Source of the DNA: G963665185 sp049723905
Lineage (GTDB): Bacteria > Desulfobacterota > Desulfovibrionia > Desulfovibrionales > Desulfovibrionaceae
NCBI RefSeq assembly: GCF_049723905.1
Contig: NZ_JBJKFD010000001.1
Span: forward strand, 3,596,001 to 3,660,000
Direction of reading: 5' to 3'
DNA: 64,000 bases
Below, piece by piece: positions 1 to 7,754 of the stretch. How positions within the stretch are numbered: position 1 is the first letter of the stretch; the number at the start of each line of letters is the position of its first letter. The notes beneath the pieces are model-generated. The model ran no database searches, had not been told where the DNA came from, and saw only the letters and a list, made by a program, of their open reading frames with translations. Position numbers and translations under genes: made by a program.

Positions 1-203
1 GCGACGCAGCCCGGTTCAAGAATGTGCTGAGGGAATACGTCAAGGCTCCCGATATTACGCGTAAGCGTATGTATCTGGAAACTATGGAGGAAATCCTCTC
101 CGATCCGACGGTTCGGAAGATGGTTCTTTCGGACGAGGCCATGCGGCGCGCTTTGCCCTATCTGCCTTTGAATCAATTGGGCGGCGGCCAGGGGGGTAAA
201 TAA
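1..203 (+). CDS. hflK: HflK, C-terminal end (partial)
   Basis: Only the last 66 or so codons are in the window; the gene enters from the left edge in the frame starting at base 3 and stops with TAA at 201-203. The visible part reads through YVKAPDITRKRMYLETMEEI, a tyrosine, Ala-Pro and Thr-Arg-x-Arg-x-Tyr-x-Glu-Thr-Met pattern typical of HflK tails, followed by a Gly/Gln-rich end. HflK is a membrane-anchored SPFH/band 7 protein that forms a complex with HflC around the FtsH protease. The stop codon overlaps the hflC start by one base (TAATG), so the two are translationally coupled. The identity rests on this tail plus the adjacent hflC. Confidence 0.85.
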   Translation, partial: DAARFKNVLREYVKAPDITRKRMYLETMEEILSDPTVRKMVLSDEAMRRALPYLPLNQLGGGQGGK

Positions 204-1060
204 TGAAACGTTCACCCGTAATCGTCATTCTGGTGGCCGTGCTTGCCCTTGTGGCCCTGCAGCAGAGCGCCTTTATTGTGGACCAGACCGAAACGGCCCT
301 GGTGCTGCAGCTCGGCAAGCCCGTGCGCGGCGCCCAGGCTCCGGGCCTGCACTTCAAGCTGCCCTTTGTGCAGAACATCATCTTCTTTGATGCGCGTCTG
401 CTGAACTACGATGCCCAGCCGTCTGAAGTCCTGACCAAGGACAAGAAGACCATGGAAGTGGACAACTACTCCAAGTGGCGCATTGCCGACCCGCTCAAGT
501 TCTACACCACGGTGCGCAGCATCCCGCGTGCCCAGGCCCGCCTGGACGACATCATCTATTCGGAGATGCGTGTGGCGCTTGGTAAGTACACGCTTATCGA
601 GATCGTTTCGTCCAAGCGTGCGGAAATCATGGAGCAGGTGACGCGCGAGTCCAACAAGCTGATCAACCAGTTCGGCATCATGGTCAACGACGTGCGCATC
701 AAGGGCACCGACCTTCCGCCGGAAAACGCGCGCGCCATTTACGGACGCATGCGCGCGGAACGTGAACGGCAGGCTCGCCAGTATCGTTCCGAAGGTAAGG
801 AAGAGGCTGCCAAGATCAAGGCCTCTACAGACAAGGAGCGGTCCATCATCCTGGCCGAAGCCGGAAGACAGGCTGAAATCCTGGAAGGTGAGGGCGATGC
901 TGAATCGATCAAGATTTACGCCGACGCCCTGAACCGTGATCCCCACTTCTACGAATTCCAGAGAAGTCTGAAAGCGTACAAGGCCGGGCTCAAGAACGGC
1001 ACAACCTTTGTGCTTACTCCGAAAAACGAGTTCCTGCGCTACATGGCTTCGCCCAAGTAG
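203..1060 (+). CDS. hflC: HflC, SPFH/band 7 modulator of FtsH
   Basis: A 285-residue protein with one N-terminal membrane segment (about residues 5-25, VIVILVAVLALVAL) followed by the band 7 domain. It contains the start QTETALVLQLGKPV, the central DDIIYSEMRVALGKYTL and a charged coiled coil (ERERQARQYRSEGKEEAAKI), all characteristic of HflC. The length is close to the usual 290-330 residues. With HflK it forms a periplasmic cage on the inner membrane that modulates FtsH proteolysis. The ATG overlaps the hflK stop by one base. A strong terminator follows directly, so hflKC ends here. Confidence 0.93.
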   Translation: MKRSPVIVILVAVLALVALQQSAFIVDQTETALVLQLGKPVRGAQAPGLHFKLPFVQNIIFFDARLLNYDAQPSEVLTKDKKTMEVDNYSKWRIADPLKFYTTVRSIPRAQARLDDIIYSEMRVALGKYTLIEIVSSKRAEIMEQVTRESNKLINQFGIMVNDVRIKGTDLPPENARAIYGRMRAERERQARQYRSEGKEEAAKIKASTDKERSIILAEAGRQAEILEGEGDAESIKIYADALNRDPHFYEFQRSLKAYKAGLKNGTTFVLTPKNEFLRYMASPK

Positions 1061-1080
1061 CCGGAACGTTGATATGAAAT

Positions 1081-1116
1081 AAAGAAGGGTCGCTCTTTGG
1101 AGCGGCCCTTCTTTTT
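1081..1116 (+). terminator. Rho-independent terminator of hflKC
   Basis: A 14-bp stem, AAGAAGGGTCGCTC pairing with GAGCGGCCCTTCTT (one mismatch), with a short TTTG loop and a run of five T, 20 bases after the hflC stop. Confidence 0.85.
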
Positions 1117-1130
1117 GTCGCGGGCAACAT

Positions 1131-1164
1131 GAAAAAGGCCGCTTCCCAAAAAGAAGCGGCCTTT
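1131..1164 (-). terminator. Terminator of trpS
   Basis: Perfect stem AAAGGCCGCTTC/GAAGCGGCCTTT with a short loop. On the minus strand it is followed by a T run and lies about 30 bases after the trpS stop. With the hflC terminator it separates two convergent genes. Confidence 0.75.
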
Positions 1165-1191
1165 CTCTGTGCGAAAGAAAGAGGGAAAAAA

Positions 1192-2199
1192 TTAAATCTT
1201 ACGGATGCCCACGGCGTGGCGTACTTTCTCGAGCAGCGGAACCGTGTACTCGCGCGCTTTTTCCGCACCGTGCAGTAAGGTGGCTTCAATGTATCCCGGA
1301 TCGTCCATGAGCTCCTTGTAGCGTTTGCGAGGAGCTTCCAGGTGCGCATTCAGGTAGTCGAACAGTTCTGTTTTCATGGTTCCCCAGGAAATCCCCTGGG
1401 CATAGCGTTCCCGCATGGTTGCCACTTCTTCCGGCGTGGCAAATGCCGAATACATGGCAAACAGGGTGCAGGTATCCGGGTCTTTGGGTTCGTCCGGGCC
1501 CAGGGAGTTCGTTGTGATCCGCATGATGCGTTTTCTGAAATCCTTTTCCGCCAGGAAGATGGGGAGGACGTTGTCGTAGCTTTTGCTCATCTTCCGGCCG
1601 TCCGTTCCCTGCAACAGAGGGATCTTTTCGTCGATCATCGCTTCCGGCAGGATGAATGTTTCCCCGTAAAGGCGGTTGAAGCTTTCGGCAATGTCGCGTG
1701 CCATTTCAAGATGCTGCTTCTGGTCCTTGCCAACGGGAACGTACTTGGCATTGAAGATCAGAATGTCGGCCGCCATCAGCACCGGGTAGCAGAACAGCCC
1801 TACATTGATATTTCTATCCGGGTCCGAGTCTTTTTCCTGAGTATTCTTGTCTACCGCAGCCTTGTAGGCGTGGGCCCGGTTCATAAGCCCCTTGGGGGTT
1901 ACGCACTGGAGAATCCAGGTAAGCTCCGGCGTTTCGTGGATGTCGGACTGGCGGTACAGGGTGACCCTGTCCGGGTCCAGGCCCAAAGCCATCCACGAGG
2001 CGATGATTTCCCTGCTCGACGTATTGACCCGTTCCGGGTCCTTGCATTTGATCAGGGCATGGTAGTCGGACAGAAAGTAAAAACATTGGGCATCGCTACG
2101 GTGGCTCATTTGTATCGCAGGGCGAATGGCTCCGACGTAGTTTCCCAGGTGAGGCGTGCCGGAAGGCGTTATTCCGGTCAGAATTCTTGTAGGCTCCAT
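1192..2199 (-). CDS. trpS: Tryptophanyl-tRNA synthetase
   Basis: A 335-residue class Ic aminoacyl-tRNA synthetase that charges tRNA-Trp with tryptophan. The Rossmann HIGH-type motif TPHLGN is at residues 15-20 and the KMSKS loop (GRKMSKSYDN) at about 201-210; the length matches the bacterial enzyme. The open frame extends 45 codons further upstream, but the ATG at 2199 is chosen because the protein then begins MEPTRILTGITPSG like other TrpS proteins and an AAGGA ribosome site sits about 9 bases before it. Monocistronic, convergent to hflC. Confidence 0.95.
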   Translation of the reverse strand: MEPTRILTGITPSGTPHLGNYVGAIRPAIQMSHRSDAQCFYFLSDYHALIKCKDPERVNTSSREIIASWMALGLDPDRVTLYRQSDIHETPELTWILQCVTPKGLMNRAHAYKAAVDKNTQEKDSDPDRNINVGLFCYPVLMAADILIFNAKYVPVGKDQKQHLEMARDIAESFNRLYGETFILPEAMIDEKIPLLQGTDGRKMSKSYDNVLPIFLAEKDFRKRIMRITTNSLGPDEPKDPDTCTLFAMYSAFATPEEVATMRERYAQGISWGTMKTELFDYLNAHLEAPRKRYKELMDDPGYIEATLLHGAEKAREYTVPLLEKVRHAVGIRKI

Positions 2200-2236
2200 C
2201 AGATTTGGTCCTTGCTCAGCGTATTTAGAAAATGGA

Positions 2237-2265
2237 CAAGTAGTTTTTTGACCTGCCAAAGTCAA
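2237..2265 (-). promoter_or_regulatory. Possible sigma-70 promoter of trpS
   Basis: On the minus strand a TTGACT -35 box (2260-2265) and a poor TACTTG -10 box (2237-2242) are 17 bases apart, about 40 bases before the start codon. The -10 match is weak. Confidence 0.3.
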
Positions 2266-2347
2266 TATTATCAGCCTTGGGAAGCCCTGTTTCCTTGAGA
2301 ACTGGCCGTGGCAGACGGCTGTGGAAAGGGACACCGCCGGTGGTTTG

Positions 2348-3214
2348 TTAGAGCATGAGCCCCACGATATACGAGGCCGCGTTGCAGGTAAGGCTGATGA
2401 GAAAGGCCATGCGCCACGGCAGTTTTGCCAGCCAGGTATAGACCAGGGTTTCCACGCCCACGGCCAGAGATTCCGCGCCTATGGCAACGATGCTGCCCAT
2501 CAGGTTGTAGTGTTCAATAAGAAACCAGAGCACGGGCAGGGTCAGGGTTTGGGCCACGACCACGGAGAAAAGCGCCCGCAGCGTTCCCGGCGTTTTGTAG
2601 CGGAACACAAGGCGCAGCAGCATGAAAAAGGCCACAAGCTCCACACTGAAGGTGGAAGCGAACGCGAACAGGAAGAGATTGACCGGGTATTGGTTGGGCT
2701 GCTCGGTAAAGATTTTTTCCCCGGTTTTTTCCAGCGCCACCGTGCCGTTGGTCACGGAGAGGATGCGATAGAAAATTTCCTTGCCCGCGACTTCCGAGGT
2801 GCGTGGAACAAGCTGTTGCCCGGCCTCGATGGGCTGTGTGGTGCGGGCAATGGCCGGGTTTTCCCGAAGGTTCAGGACGTCCAGCTCTTCCACTGTGGCC
2901 AGTTTTTCTCCCGCCTGCACCTTGGATGCGAAAAGCTCCTTGGGCACGGCCAGAATTTCCAGATGGTTGAACTTGTATCCCTTGTGAATGCGCCCCTTGC
3001 CGTCCAGCACTTTGGCATTTCGGATATCGCGTCCCAATGTTTCCAATTGAATAAAGACGTACTGCGGGTACTCGCCCAGGTTTTCCAGAATCGTGGTCAG
3101 GAAGATGGGCTTCATCTCCTTGGGGATGATGTCCGCCCTGGCGGAAAAGGGGGAGCACAGGACCAGCAGCAGGCAGAGCACGGGGAAAATGCGGCGGACG
3201 GGGCGAAAGAGCAT
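2348..3214 (-). CDS. Uncharacterised exported membrane protein
   Basis: A 288-residue protein of unrecognised family. A signal peptide with a likely Ala-Arg-Ala cleavage site near residue 27 is followed by a periplasmic domain of about 150 residues (KVLDGKGRIHKGYKFNHLEI, then LATVEELDVLNLRE). The C-terminal 110 residues contain about four membrane segments beginning at LFLFAFASTFSVELVAFFML and ending ISLTCNAASYIVGLML. This layout suggests a membrane-anchored sensor or assembly factor, but no function can be assigned. Its start lies 2 bases after the stop of the upstream DUF3298-like gene, so the two are co-transcribed and may act together in the envelope. Confidence 0.75.
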   Translation of the reverse strand: MLFRPVRRIFPVLCLLLVLCSPFSARADIIPKEMKPIFLTTILENLGEYPQYVFIQLETLGRDIRNAKVLDGKGRIHKGYKFNHLEILAVPKELFASKVQAGEKLATVEELDVLNLRENPAIARTTQPIEAGQQLVPRTSEVAGKEIFYRILSVTNGTVALEKTGEKIFTEQPNQYPVNLFLFAFASTFSVELVAFFMLLRLVFRYKTPGTLRALFSVVVAQTLTLPVLWFLIEHYNLMGSIVAIGAESLAVGVETLVYTWLAKLPWRMAFLISLTCNAASYIVGLML

Positions 3215-3216
3215 GG

Positions 3217-3975
3217 CTACTCCGTTTTGGTTCGCTCGGATGAGCTGGGCGTTTGCAGTTGTTCAACAATGTCGGGGCGCATCCAGGCGCGTATGGCGGA
3301 ATACGGAACCGTCGCATTCTGCATGCCGACAAAACGCGCCCCTGTCTGGGAAATCGGGAAGAGAACCAGCAACCCGTTCGGGGCAAGCAGCAGATGGGTG
3401 TAGTTTTCAGGTTCGGGTGCCAGCCGGTAGCGTTCAGATTCCGGGAGTGGATTTCCCCGTTGTTTTTCAAGCTGGCGTATGGCTGTGTTGGCAATGACAG
3501 GCAGCGCCCTGTCCGGCTGGGCAAGAATGTCCTCCGGGGCGAGGAGTTTGCCGTTGCGCATGTCGAAAACAAAGGTAAGGCAGGAGCGCGTGGGGTGCGC
3601 ACCACCCATGAATTCTTCGGTGGTGTAGGCAAGGCTGAGGAAAGGACCGGTTTGGACGCGGCAGCCCAGCCGTCCGGACAGAAAAGGGCGGGCAGCATCG
3701 TGCGCCATGTCGGGGTCCAGGCCGGAAATGAAATTGCGGGCCAGTTCTTCAAGCTGTTTTTGCAGGGTCTTGTCCGCAACCGGGTTGCAGAGGCTGGGGC
3801 GCTTCAGCCGGATGTCCACGGTGGTGGGCTGCGCCACCCGCACCATGCCATGCGCTTTGGCCTGCACATAGGGGCTGCACACAGATGCGGTTTGCGCTCG
3901 CGCCTGCTGCGGCATGGTCCAAAACATGGAGAACGCGGCGAGCAGGCCGGAAATGGCTGCGGTCGAGATGTTCAT
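3217..3975 (-). CDS. Exported DUF3298-like protein
   Basis: A 252-residue secreted protein. The ATG at 3975 is preferred over an upstream one at 4071 because it places a signal peptide (ISGLLAAFSMFWTM, cut near QARAQ) at the N-terminus; neither start has a well-spaced ribosome site. The central segment TTEEFMGGAHP, then FDMRNGKLLAPEDIL, resembles the DUF3298 domain at the C-terminus of RsiV-type anti-sigma factors and lysozyme-binding envelope proteins. The late motif LLLAPNGLLVLFPISQTG also fits. Two bases separate it from the following membrane-protein gene, indicating a two-gene operon. Its role is not known; envelope sensing or ligand binding is an inference from the family. Confidence 0.7.
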   Translation of the reverse strand: MNISTAAISGLLAAFSMFWTMPQQARAQTASVCSPYVQAKAHGMVRVAQPTTVDIRLKRPSLCNPVADKTLQKQLEELARNFISGLDPDMAHDAARPFLSGRLGCRVQTGPFLSLAYTTEEFMGGAHPTRSCLTFVFDMRNGKLLAPEDILAQPDRALPVIANTAIRQLEKQRGNPLPESERYRLAPEPENYTHLLLAPNGLLVLFPISQTGARFVGMQNATVPYSAIRAWMRPDIVEQLQTPSSSERTKTE

Positions 3976-4088
3976 ACCTTGGGCTGTACCCCATGTGGTG
4001 GAAAAGCGAAACCTTGGACCGTTTTCCAAAGGAAACGACTGCCGAAATCGGCAGCCGTGCCCTGTAACCATGTCCTGCCCGGACCTTG

Positions 4089-4388
4089 TCAGCCGTCCAG
4101 AGTTTCCTTCATGGCTTCAAGTTCAGGCGCGGTCATGGTGGGGATGAACTCGGTAATTTCGTATTCGGCCGCCTTTTCCCTGTAAAAGGGGTCGCGAGAC
4201 AGGATTTTGTCCAGGGCCTCGCGGGATTCGGCCCGTGCCAGGATAACGCCGCCATTACGGGGCACTTTGCGTCCCGAGGCCATGAGTACGCCTTCCGCAT
4301 ACCCCGCCTTGAGAAATGCAATGTGTTCCTCCAGCAGGGCGTCGATGGTTTCCAATGGGGCGATGTAGGTGAGGTTGACTATGAACAT
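4089..4388 (-). CDS. YciI-like protein
   Basis: A 99-residue protein of the YciI/YCII family (ferredoxin-like alpha-beta fold), whose members are small enzymes or enzyme-like proteins with a conserved His/Asp pair. It begins MFIVNLTYIAPLE and contains HIAFLKAGYAEGVLMASG and the typical GGVILARAESREAL segment. The ATG at 4388 is chosen over an upstream in-frame one because a good AAGGAGA site lies 7 bases before it. The substrate is unknown. It sits between the DUF3298-like gene and a block of hairpin repeats. Confidence 0.8.
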   Translation of the reverse strand: MFIVNLTYIAPLETIDALLEEHIAFLKAGYAEGVLMASGRKVPRNGGVILARAESREALDKILSRDPFYREKAAEYEITEFIPTMTAPELEAMKETLDG

Positions 4389-4410
4389 GTTGTATCTCCT
4401 TTTTGTCTTA

Positions 4411-4533
4411 GGCTGCTGAAAAAGGCACGATAGCTGCGTTGCCACGGTAAATTGATTCCGCTCGTGTACGAGAAGAGTACACGTCGCGTTTCAATTTACC
4501 TTGCGCCTTGCTCTCCCACCTTTTTGAGCAGCC
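4411..4533. repeat. Hairpin repeat, copy 1
   Basis: A 123-bp imperfect palindrome with three nested stems. The outer stem is GGCTGCTGAAAAAGG with CCTTTTTGAGCAGCC (one mismatch), the middle stem GGTAAATTGA with TCAATTTACC (perfect), and the apical stem CGTGTAC (4463-4469) with GTACACG (4477-4483). It shares a conserved left arm (GCACGATAGCTGCGTTGCC) with the next copy. Confidence 0.85.
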
Positions 4534-4580
4534 CGCGTGATGTGGGCATCAATTTCGCGATTGATGGGAGCAGGCCAACC

Positions 4581-4709
4581 GGCTGAAAAAGGCACGATAG
4601 CTGCGTTGCCTCGGTAAAATTGAGTCCTCGCGTATATAAGAATACGCGTCGACCTCGATTTTACCTTGCGCCGGTGAGTTTTTTGGTTCTCCCGCCTTTT
4701 TGAGCAGCC
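4581..4709. repeat. Hairpin repeat, copy 2
   Basis: Second copy, 129 bp, same order of elements. The outer left arm is shortened to GGCTGAAAAAGG. The middle stem is GGTAAAATTGAG with CTCGATTTTACC, and the apical stem is CGCGTAT (4629-4635) with ATACGCG (4642-4648). The apical stem differs from copy 1 at two positions on each arm, with pairing kept. Confidence 0.85.
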
Positions 4710-4760
4710 TGGAATATGACGGTTGCTACCAATCCGTTGGGGGGCAGTGTCAGTACTCCT

Positions 4761-4807
4761 GGCTGTAAAAGGCATGAGAGCTGCGTTGCTTCATCTTTTT
4801 GAGCAGC
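4761..4807. repeat. Hairpin repeat, copy 3 (internally deleted)
   Basis: A 47-bp remnant that starts GGCTGTAAAAGGCATGAGAG, keeps CTGCGTTGC, then jumps directly to the right end CTTTTTGAGCAGC. The middle and apical stems are missing. Confidence 0.7.
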
Positions 4808-5072
4808 ATTCGGGACAGCCGTCAATCCACAGGTTTGCTTTGTCTCAGTCCAAAAGATCGGCAGGTTATGCAATCGGGCACAATAGGCCACACATGCTGG
4901 TGTCTCTCCACTATGCACGGCCTTGTGAGGTCTTTGCAACCGTATCTCTTTGGGTTCTTGCTTTTTGTACCATCTTGCCCAGCTTTGGGAGTGGGATGAA
5001 CAAGGGCGGAAGTATTCCATTCCACGAGGAATATGTAGCAATGCTCCCTGGAGGTTCGATATTTTGATTTTC
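4808..5072. other. Intergenic stretch without a convincing gene
   Basis: About 265 bases between the last hairpin repeat and the promoter of the first barrel gene. Several frames are open, but none has a ribosome site with a protein-like composition. Nothing recognisable is seen. Confidence 0.5.
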
Positions 5073-5102
5073 TTGACTTGTTTTCCTCTTCGTGTGTATT
5101 TG
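5073..5102 (+). promoter_or_regulatory. Putative promoter of the first barrel operon
   Basis: TTGACT at 5073-5078 and TATTTG at 5097-5102, 18 bases apart, directly upstream of a Fur-like dyad. The same arrangement recurs before the paralogous gene at 7755. Confidence 0.4.
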
Positions 5103-5111
5103 CCCGCTTGT

Positions 5112-5142
5112 GATTATGAGAACGATATTCGTTTTCATAATC
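5112..5142 (+). promoter_or_regulatory. Fur-like operator (31-bp dyad)
   Basis: GATTATGA at 5112-5119 is the exact inverse of TCATAATC at 5135-5142, around a core at 5118-5136 that agrees with the classical 19-bp Fur box at 14 of 19 positions. It lies just downstream of the putative -10 box, where a bound repressor would block transcription. Confidence 0.65.
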
Positions 5143-5198
5143 AATTGGCAGGTGCCAGAGGGAAGGCACGGAGCTGGCGGCAAGTGAGGAGGTGTTTT

Positions 5199-6233
5199 GT
5201 GAAACCATTCATGGCGTTGCTTGCAACGCTGCTGTTGCTTGTGGGGAGCACACAGCTTGTGCTGGCTGGGCCGGTTATGGGCAAAGGTCCGGATTCCGGA
5301 AAGCAGGTGAAGAAAATCCCGGACAGAAAACCCATGCGCTGCATCGGTCCGGTCAACATGTCCAACGGCATGGTGCTGCCCACGGGCAAGGTCACGTCCA
5401 GCCTCAAGTACGTCTATGTGCACAAGGGCGACCTGTACGATGGCAGCGACCGTATGACCGGGGATTACAACGGCAAGTACGACCGGGTGAATAGGGTGGT
5501 CAAACTGACGTTGAAGGCCGGGCTGTTCAAAAACTTTGATGCGCGCGTCATGGCCCCGTTTTTTGAAAAGGAAGTCAAGCGCAAGGCCGGTCCCAAACTC
5601 GATAGCTACAAGGACGATGTGGTCGGGCTGGGCGATATTGTGGTTATGGGGCGCTACGCCCTGATGACTCAGCGCAGCGGGGACTGGTTCAACCTTGCCA
5701 TTGGTGCGGGGCTGAAAATTCCTACTGGTGACCCGAACAAGGAAAACCAAGCTCCATTTTCCGCCAAGCACCAGTACATGGGGCCCGGCGTCCAGCTGGG
5801 AACCGGATCGTGGGACCCCAAATTCGAGTTGGGTGCAACCAAGTTCATGGGCCGCTCGCGGGTGGACGCACACTGCATGCTGACCCTGCCCGGCGACGGT
5901 GCCCATGGATCGCGCAAGGGAACCCAGCTGAAGTACGACCTTGGGTATGGATACGCCCTGAACCGTTCCTTTGACGTGGAGCTGGAGTTCAACGGCGTAT
6001 ACCAGGAAGCCCACATCTACGACTCCGACCTCACCGTGAACACCGGGGGCACCACGCTGTACATCACCCCCGGCGTGCATTGGAAGATCGACGATGCCTG
6101 GCATCTCTCCCTTGGTGTGCCCGTGGTCTTTTACCGGGATTTGAACGGCGAGTCCGCCACCCCGGACAGCAAAAGCACCTACGGCATTGGTGAAGATTTC
6201 CAGGTTGTGGCCCGCCTCGGGTACTGCTTCTGA
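5199..6233 (+). CDS. Outer-membrane beta-barrel protein (paralogue 1)
   Basis: A 344-residue exported protein: signal peptide (FMALLATLLLLVGSTQLVLA, cut near Ala-Gly), then a Lys-rich linker, a conserved block RCIGPVNMSNGMVLPTGKV, and alternating amphipathic strands ending in an aromatic residue (RLGYCF), as expected for a barrel that finishes in the outer membrane. A GTG start at 5199 is chosen because GAGGAGG lies 6 bases upstream and the paralogue at 7755 has the same layout. The barrel resembles the broad 'transporter'/MetA-pathway porin group; the substrate is unknown. A Fur-like operator upstream and a periplasmic binding protein gene 20 bases downstream suggest metal or chelate uptake. 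Confidence 0.75.
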   Translation: MKPFMALLATLLLLVGSTQLVLAGPVMGKGPDSGKQVKKIPDRKPMRCIGPVNMSNGMVLPTGKVTSSLKYVYVHKGDLYDGSDRMTGDYNGKYDRVNRVVKLTLKAGLFKNFDARVMAPFFEKEVKRKAGPKLDSYKDDVVGLGDIVVMGRYALMTQRSGDWFNLAIGAGLKIPTGDPNKENQAPFSAKHQYMGPGVQLGTGSWDPKFELGATKFMGRSRVDAHCMLTLPGDGAHGSRKGTQLKYDLGYGYALNRSFDVELEFNGVYQEAHIYDSDLTVNTGGTTLYITPGVHWKIDDAWHLSLGVPVVFYRDLNGESATPDSKSTYGIGEDFQVVARLGYCF

Positions 6234-6253
6234 CCCCTCATATGGAGAATATA

Positions 6254-7216
6254 ATGCGCAAGACTCGTGTATTGCTGAGTGTGTTTTGTCTGTCGGCCTT
6301 TTTGGTTTTCTGCCTTGCGGCAGGCGTGTGGGCCAACCCGGTGAAGGCCCCGGAAAAAATCAAGGCCGTTATGGTGGGCGACCGTCTGGTGGATATCTCG
6401 CGCAGCCTGGGTGTGTTGCCCGAAGCCATGTCCGTGCGTTGTTCCACATGGCCCATGTGCAAGGAGTTGCGCCTGGCCTCGCAGGTATTGGGGTGCCCCA
6501 AGTGCATAGTCACCAAAAAGCCCAAAGTCCTGCCCAACTATATGAAACAGCATGGGATAACCCGGCTGATTCTGGAAAATAATGACAACTTTTGCCTGTA
6601 CAGGAACATCAATCCCGCCGGGACTGCAAAGTTGGTCCGCGACCTGCCGGGCGTACAGGTGGAGTATGTGGATTTCAACAAGGGCCTCATCCCGGCCATT
6701 GAGCAGACCGCCAAACTGCTGGGCAAAGAAGTCCAGGCCAGGCAGGTCATTGCAAGCTACAATGAACGCATGGCCAAAGTGGAAAAGAGCATTCCCAAAC
6801 AAAAATTGGGGCTGCGGGTGCTCATCCTCAACGGCGTGTATTCGGACGCCACGGGCAAGACCTTCATCCGGGTGGAAGCACCGGGTGGATACACCGATCA
6901 GTATATTCTGGAGCCCCTGGGATGCACCAACGCGGGTGCTCCCATGGTGGGAGACGAAAGCCGGATATCCAAGGGCCATGCCATGACGGCACGGCTTCGG
7001 GGCATGGCGGAAGCCAATCCGGACGTGATTGTTCTCACAGGCGATGCCTTTGCCGTGCAGCTTGCCCTGCGCGCGGCGCAGGAAAAGAATTCGGACCTGT
7101 CCAAAATTCCCGCGTTGGCAAATGGGGCGGTGTACAGCCTGCCTCTGTATACGGACTCCAGCGTGCTTGAATATCCCGAAGTGTTCACGCGCTGGGCCAC
7201 TGCCCTGAAGCAATAA
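6254..7216 (+). CDS. Periplasmic binding protein, BtuF/FhuD type
   Basis: A 320-residue exported protein with a signal peptide cleaved near AGVWA (residue 27). The rest fits the class III periplasmic binding fold of iron-chelate, haem and cobalamin transporters: an N-terminal lobe with VGDRLVDISRSLGVLPEAM, a long linking helix (IPAIEQTAKLLGKEVQARQV), and a second lobe with NPDVIVLTGDAFAVQL. Unusual for the family are the cysteines CSTWPMC and GCPKC early in the first lobe, with further Cys in NFCLYRN and LGCTNAG. The ATG at 6254 has GGAG 6 bases upstream. It follows the barrel gene by 20 bases; no ABC permease or ATPase is adjacent, so the partner is elsewhere or the protein acts differently. 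Confidence 0.75.
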   Translation: MRKTRVLLSVFCLSAFLVFCLAAGVWANPVKAPEKIKAVMVGDRLVDISRSLGVLPEAMSVRCSTWPMCKELRLASQVLGCPKCIVTKKPKVLPNYMKQHGITRLILENNDNFCLYRNINPAGTAKLVRDLPGVQVEYVDFNKGLIPAIEQTAKLLGKEVQARQVIASYNERMAKVEKSIPKQKLGLRVLILNGVYSDATGKTFIRVEAPGGYTDQYILEPLGCTNAGAPMVGDESRISKGHAMTARLRGMAEANPDVIVLTGDAFAVQLALRAAQEKNSDLSKIPALANGAVYSLPLYTDSSVLEYPEVFTRWATALKQ

Positions 7217-7240
7217 ACCCGAACAACACTCCTGGCGTAT

Positions 7241-7276
7241 GCCCGTTGCCGCATTTTTTGCGGTGGCGGGCTTTTT
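7241..7276 (+). terminator. Terminator after the binding-protein gene
   Basis: Stem GCCCGTTGCCGCA/TGCGGTGGCGGGC, T-rich loop, and a T5 tail, 24 bases after the stop codon. Confidence 0.85.
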
Positions 7277-7415
7277 GTTGCTGGGTTTTTCCTGTTTTTC
7301 ATCGTGGTTTGGGCGGAAGCAGAGGGGGGAAACATAAAGGCAGCTCCGTCAGACGACCTGGCAAAGTGTCTGCGCCTACATTTTTGCAATGACTTGGCGG
7401 TCTAGCTGTGCCGTA

Positions 7416-7451
7416 CGCATTGTTTTTCAGAACCGCATTGTTTCTCAGAAC
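7416..7451. repeat. 18-bp tandem duplication
   Basis: CGCATTGTTTTTCAGAAC at 7416-7433 is followed at once by CGCATTGTTTCTCAGAAC at 7434-7451 (17 of 18 identical), within an AT-rich gap of about 480 bases (7277-7754) that otherwise holds only a promoter and operator. Confidence 0.8.
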
Positions 7452-7630
7452 CGCGTGGTCACAAGAAAAATATTTTTTTTAAAATGTAAATGGCCTGCAT
7501 GTTTCATCAGAAGAAATTTGATTTCATTGTATTTTAAGACATAATTGTATTTAATCTGAAAATCAAAAAACTTTTTAAGCGATGAAATGACCGTCTTTAT
7601 TGGTATAACTGCATTATATCCATTCATAAA

Positions 7631-7659
7631 TTGACATTCAAAGTGTTCATATTTACGCT
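7631..7659 (+). promoter_or_regulatory. Putative promoter of the second barrel gene
   Basis: A perfect TTGACA at 7631-7636 and TACGCT at 7654-7659, 17 bases apart, 15 bases upstream of a Fur-like box. Confidence 0.5.
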
Positions 7660-7673
7660 GTTGCAGTTGTTAT

Positions 7674-7692
7674 GAAAACAATTATCGTTTTC
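7674..7692 (+). promoter_or_regulatory. Fur-like operator
   Basis: GAAAACAATTATCGTTTTC agrees with the 19-bp Fur consensus at 13 positions and is an almost perfect dyad (GAAAAC/GTTTTC). It occupies the same position relative to its promoter as the dyad at 5112-5142. Confidence 0.6.
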
Positions 7693-7754
7693 ATGGCGCA
7701 ATGGCAAAGGATGAGGGAAGGTTCATGGAGCGGCGGTACATGAGGAGGTGTATT

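Noticed and set aside
7277..7400. Possible riboswitch upstream of the second barrel gene
   Set aside because: Cobalamin-type boxes were looked for because of the BtuF-like neighbour, but no conserved core was found on either strand, and a promoter with a Fur-like box lies further downstream.
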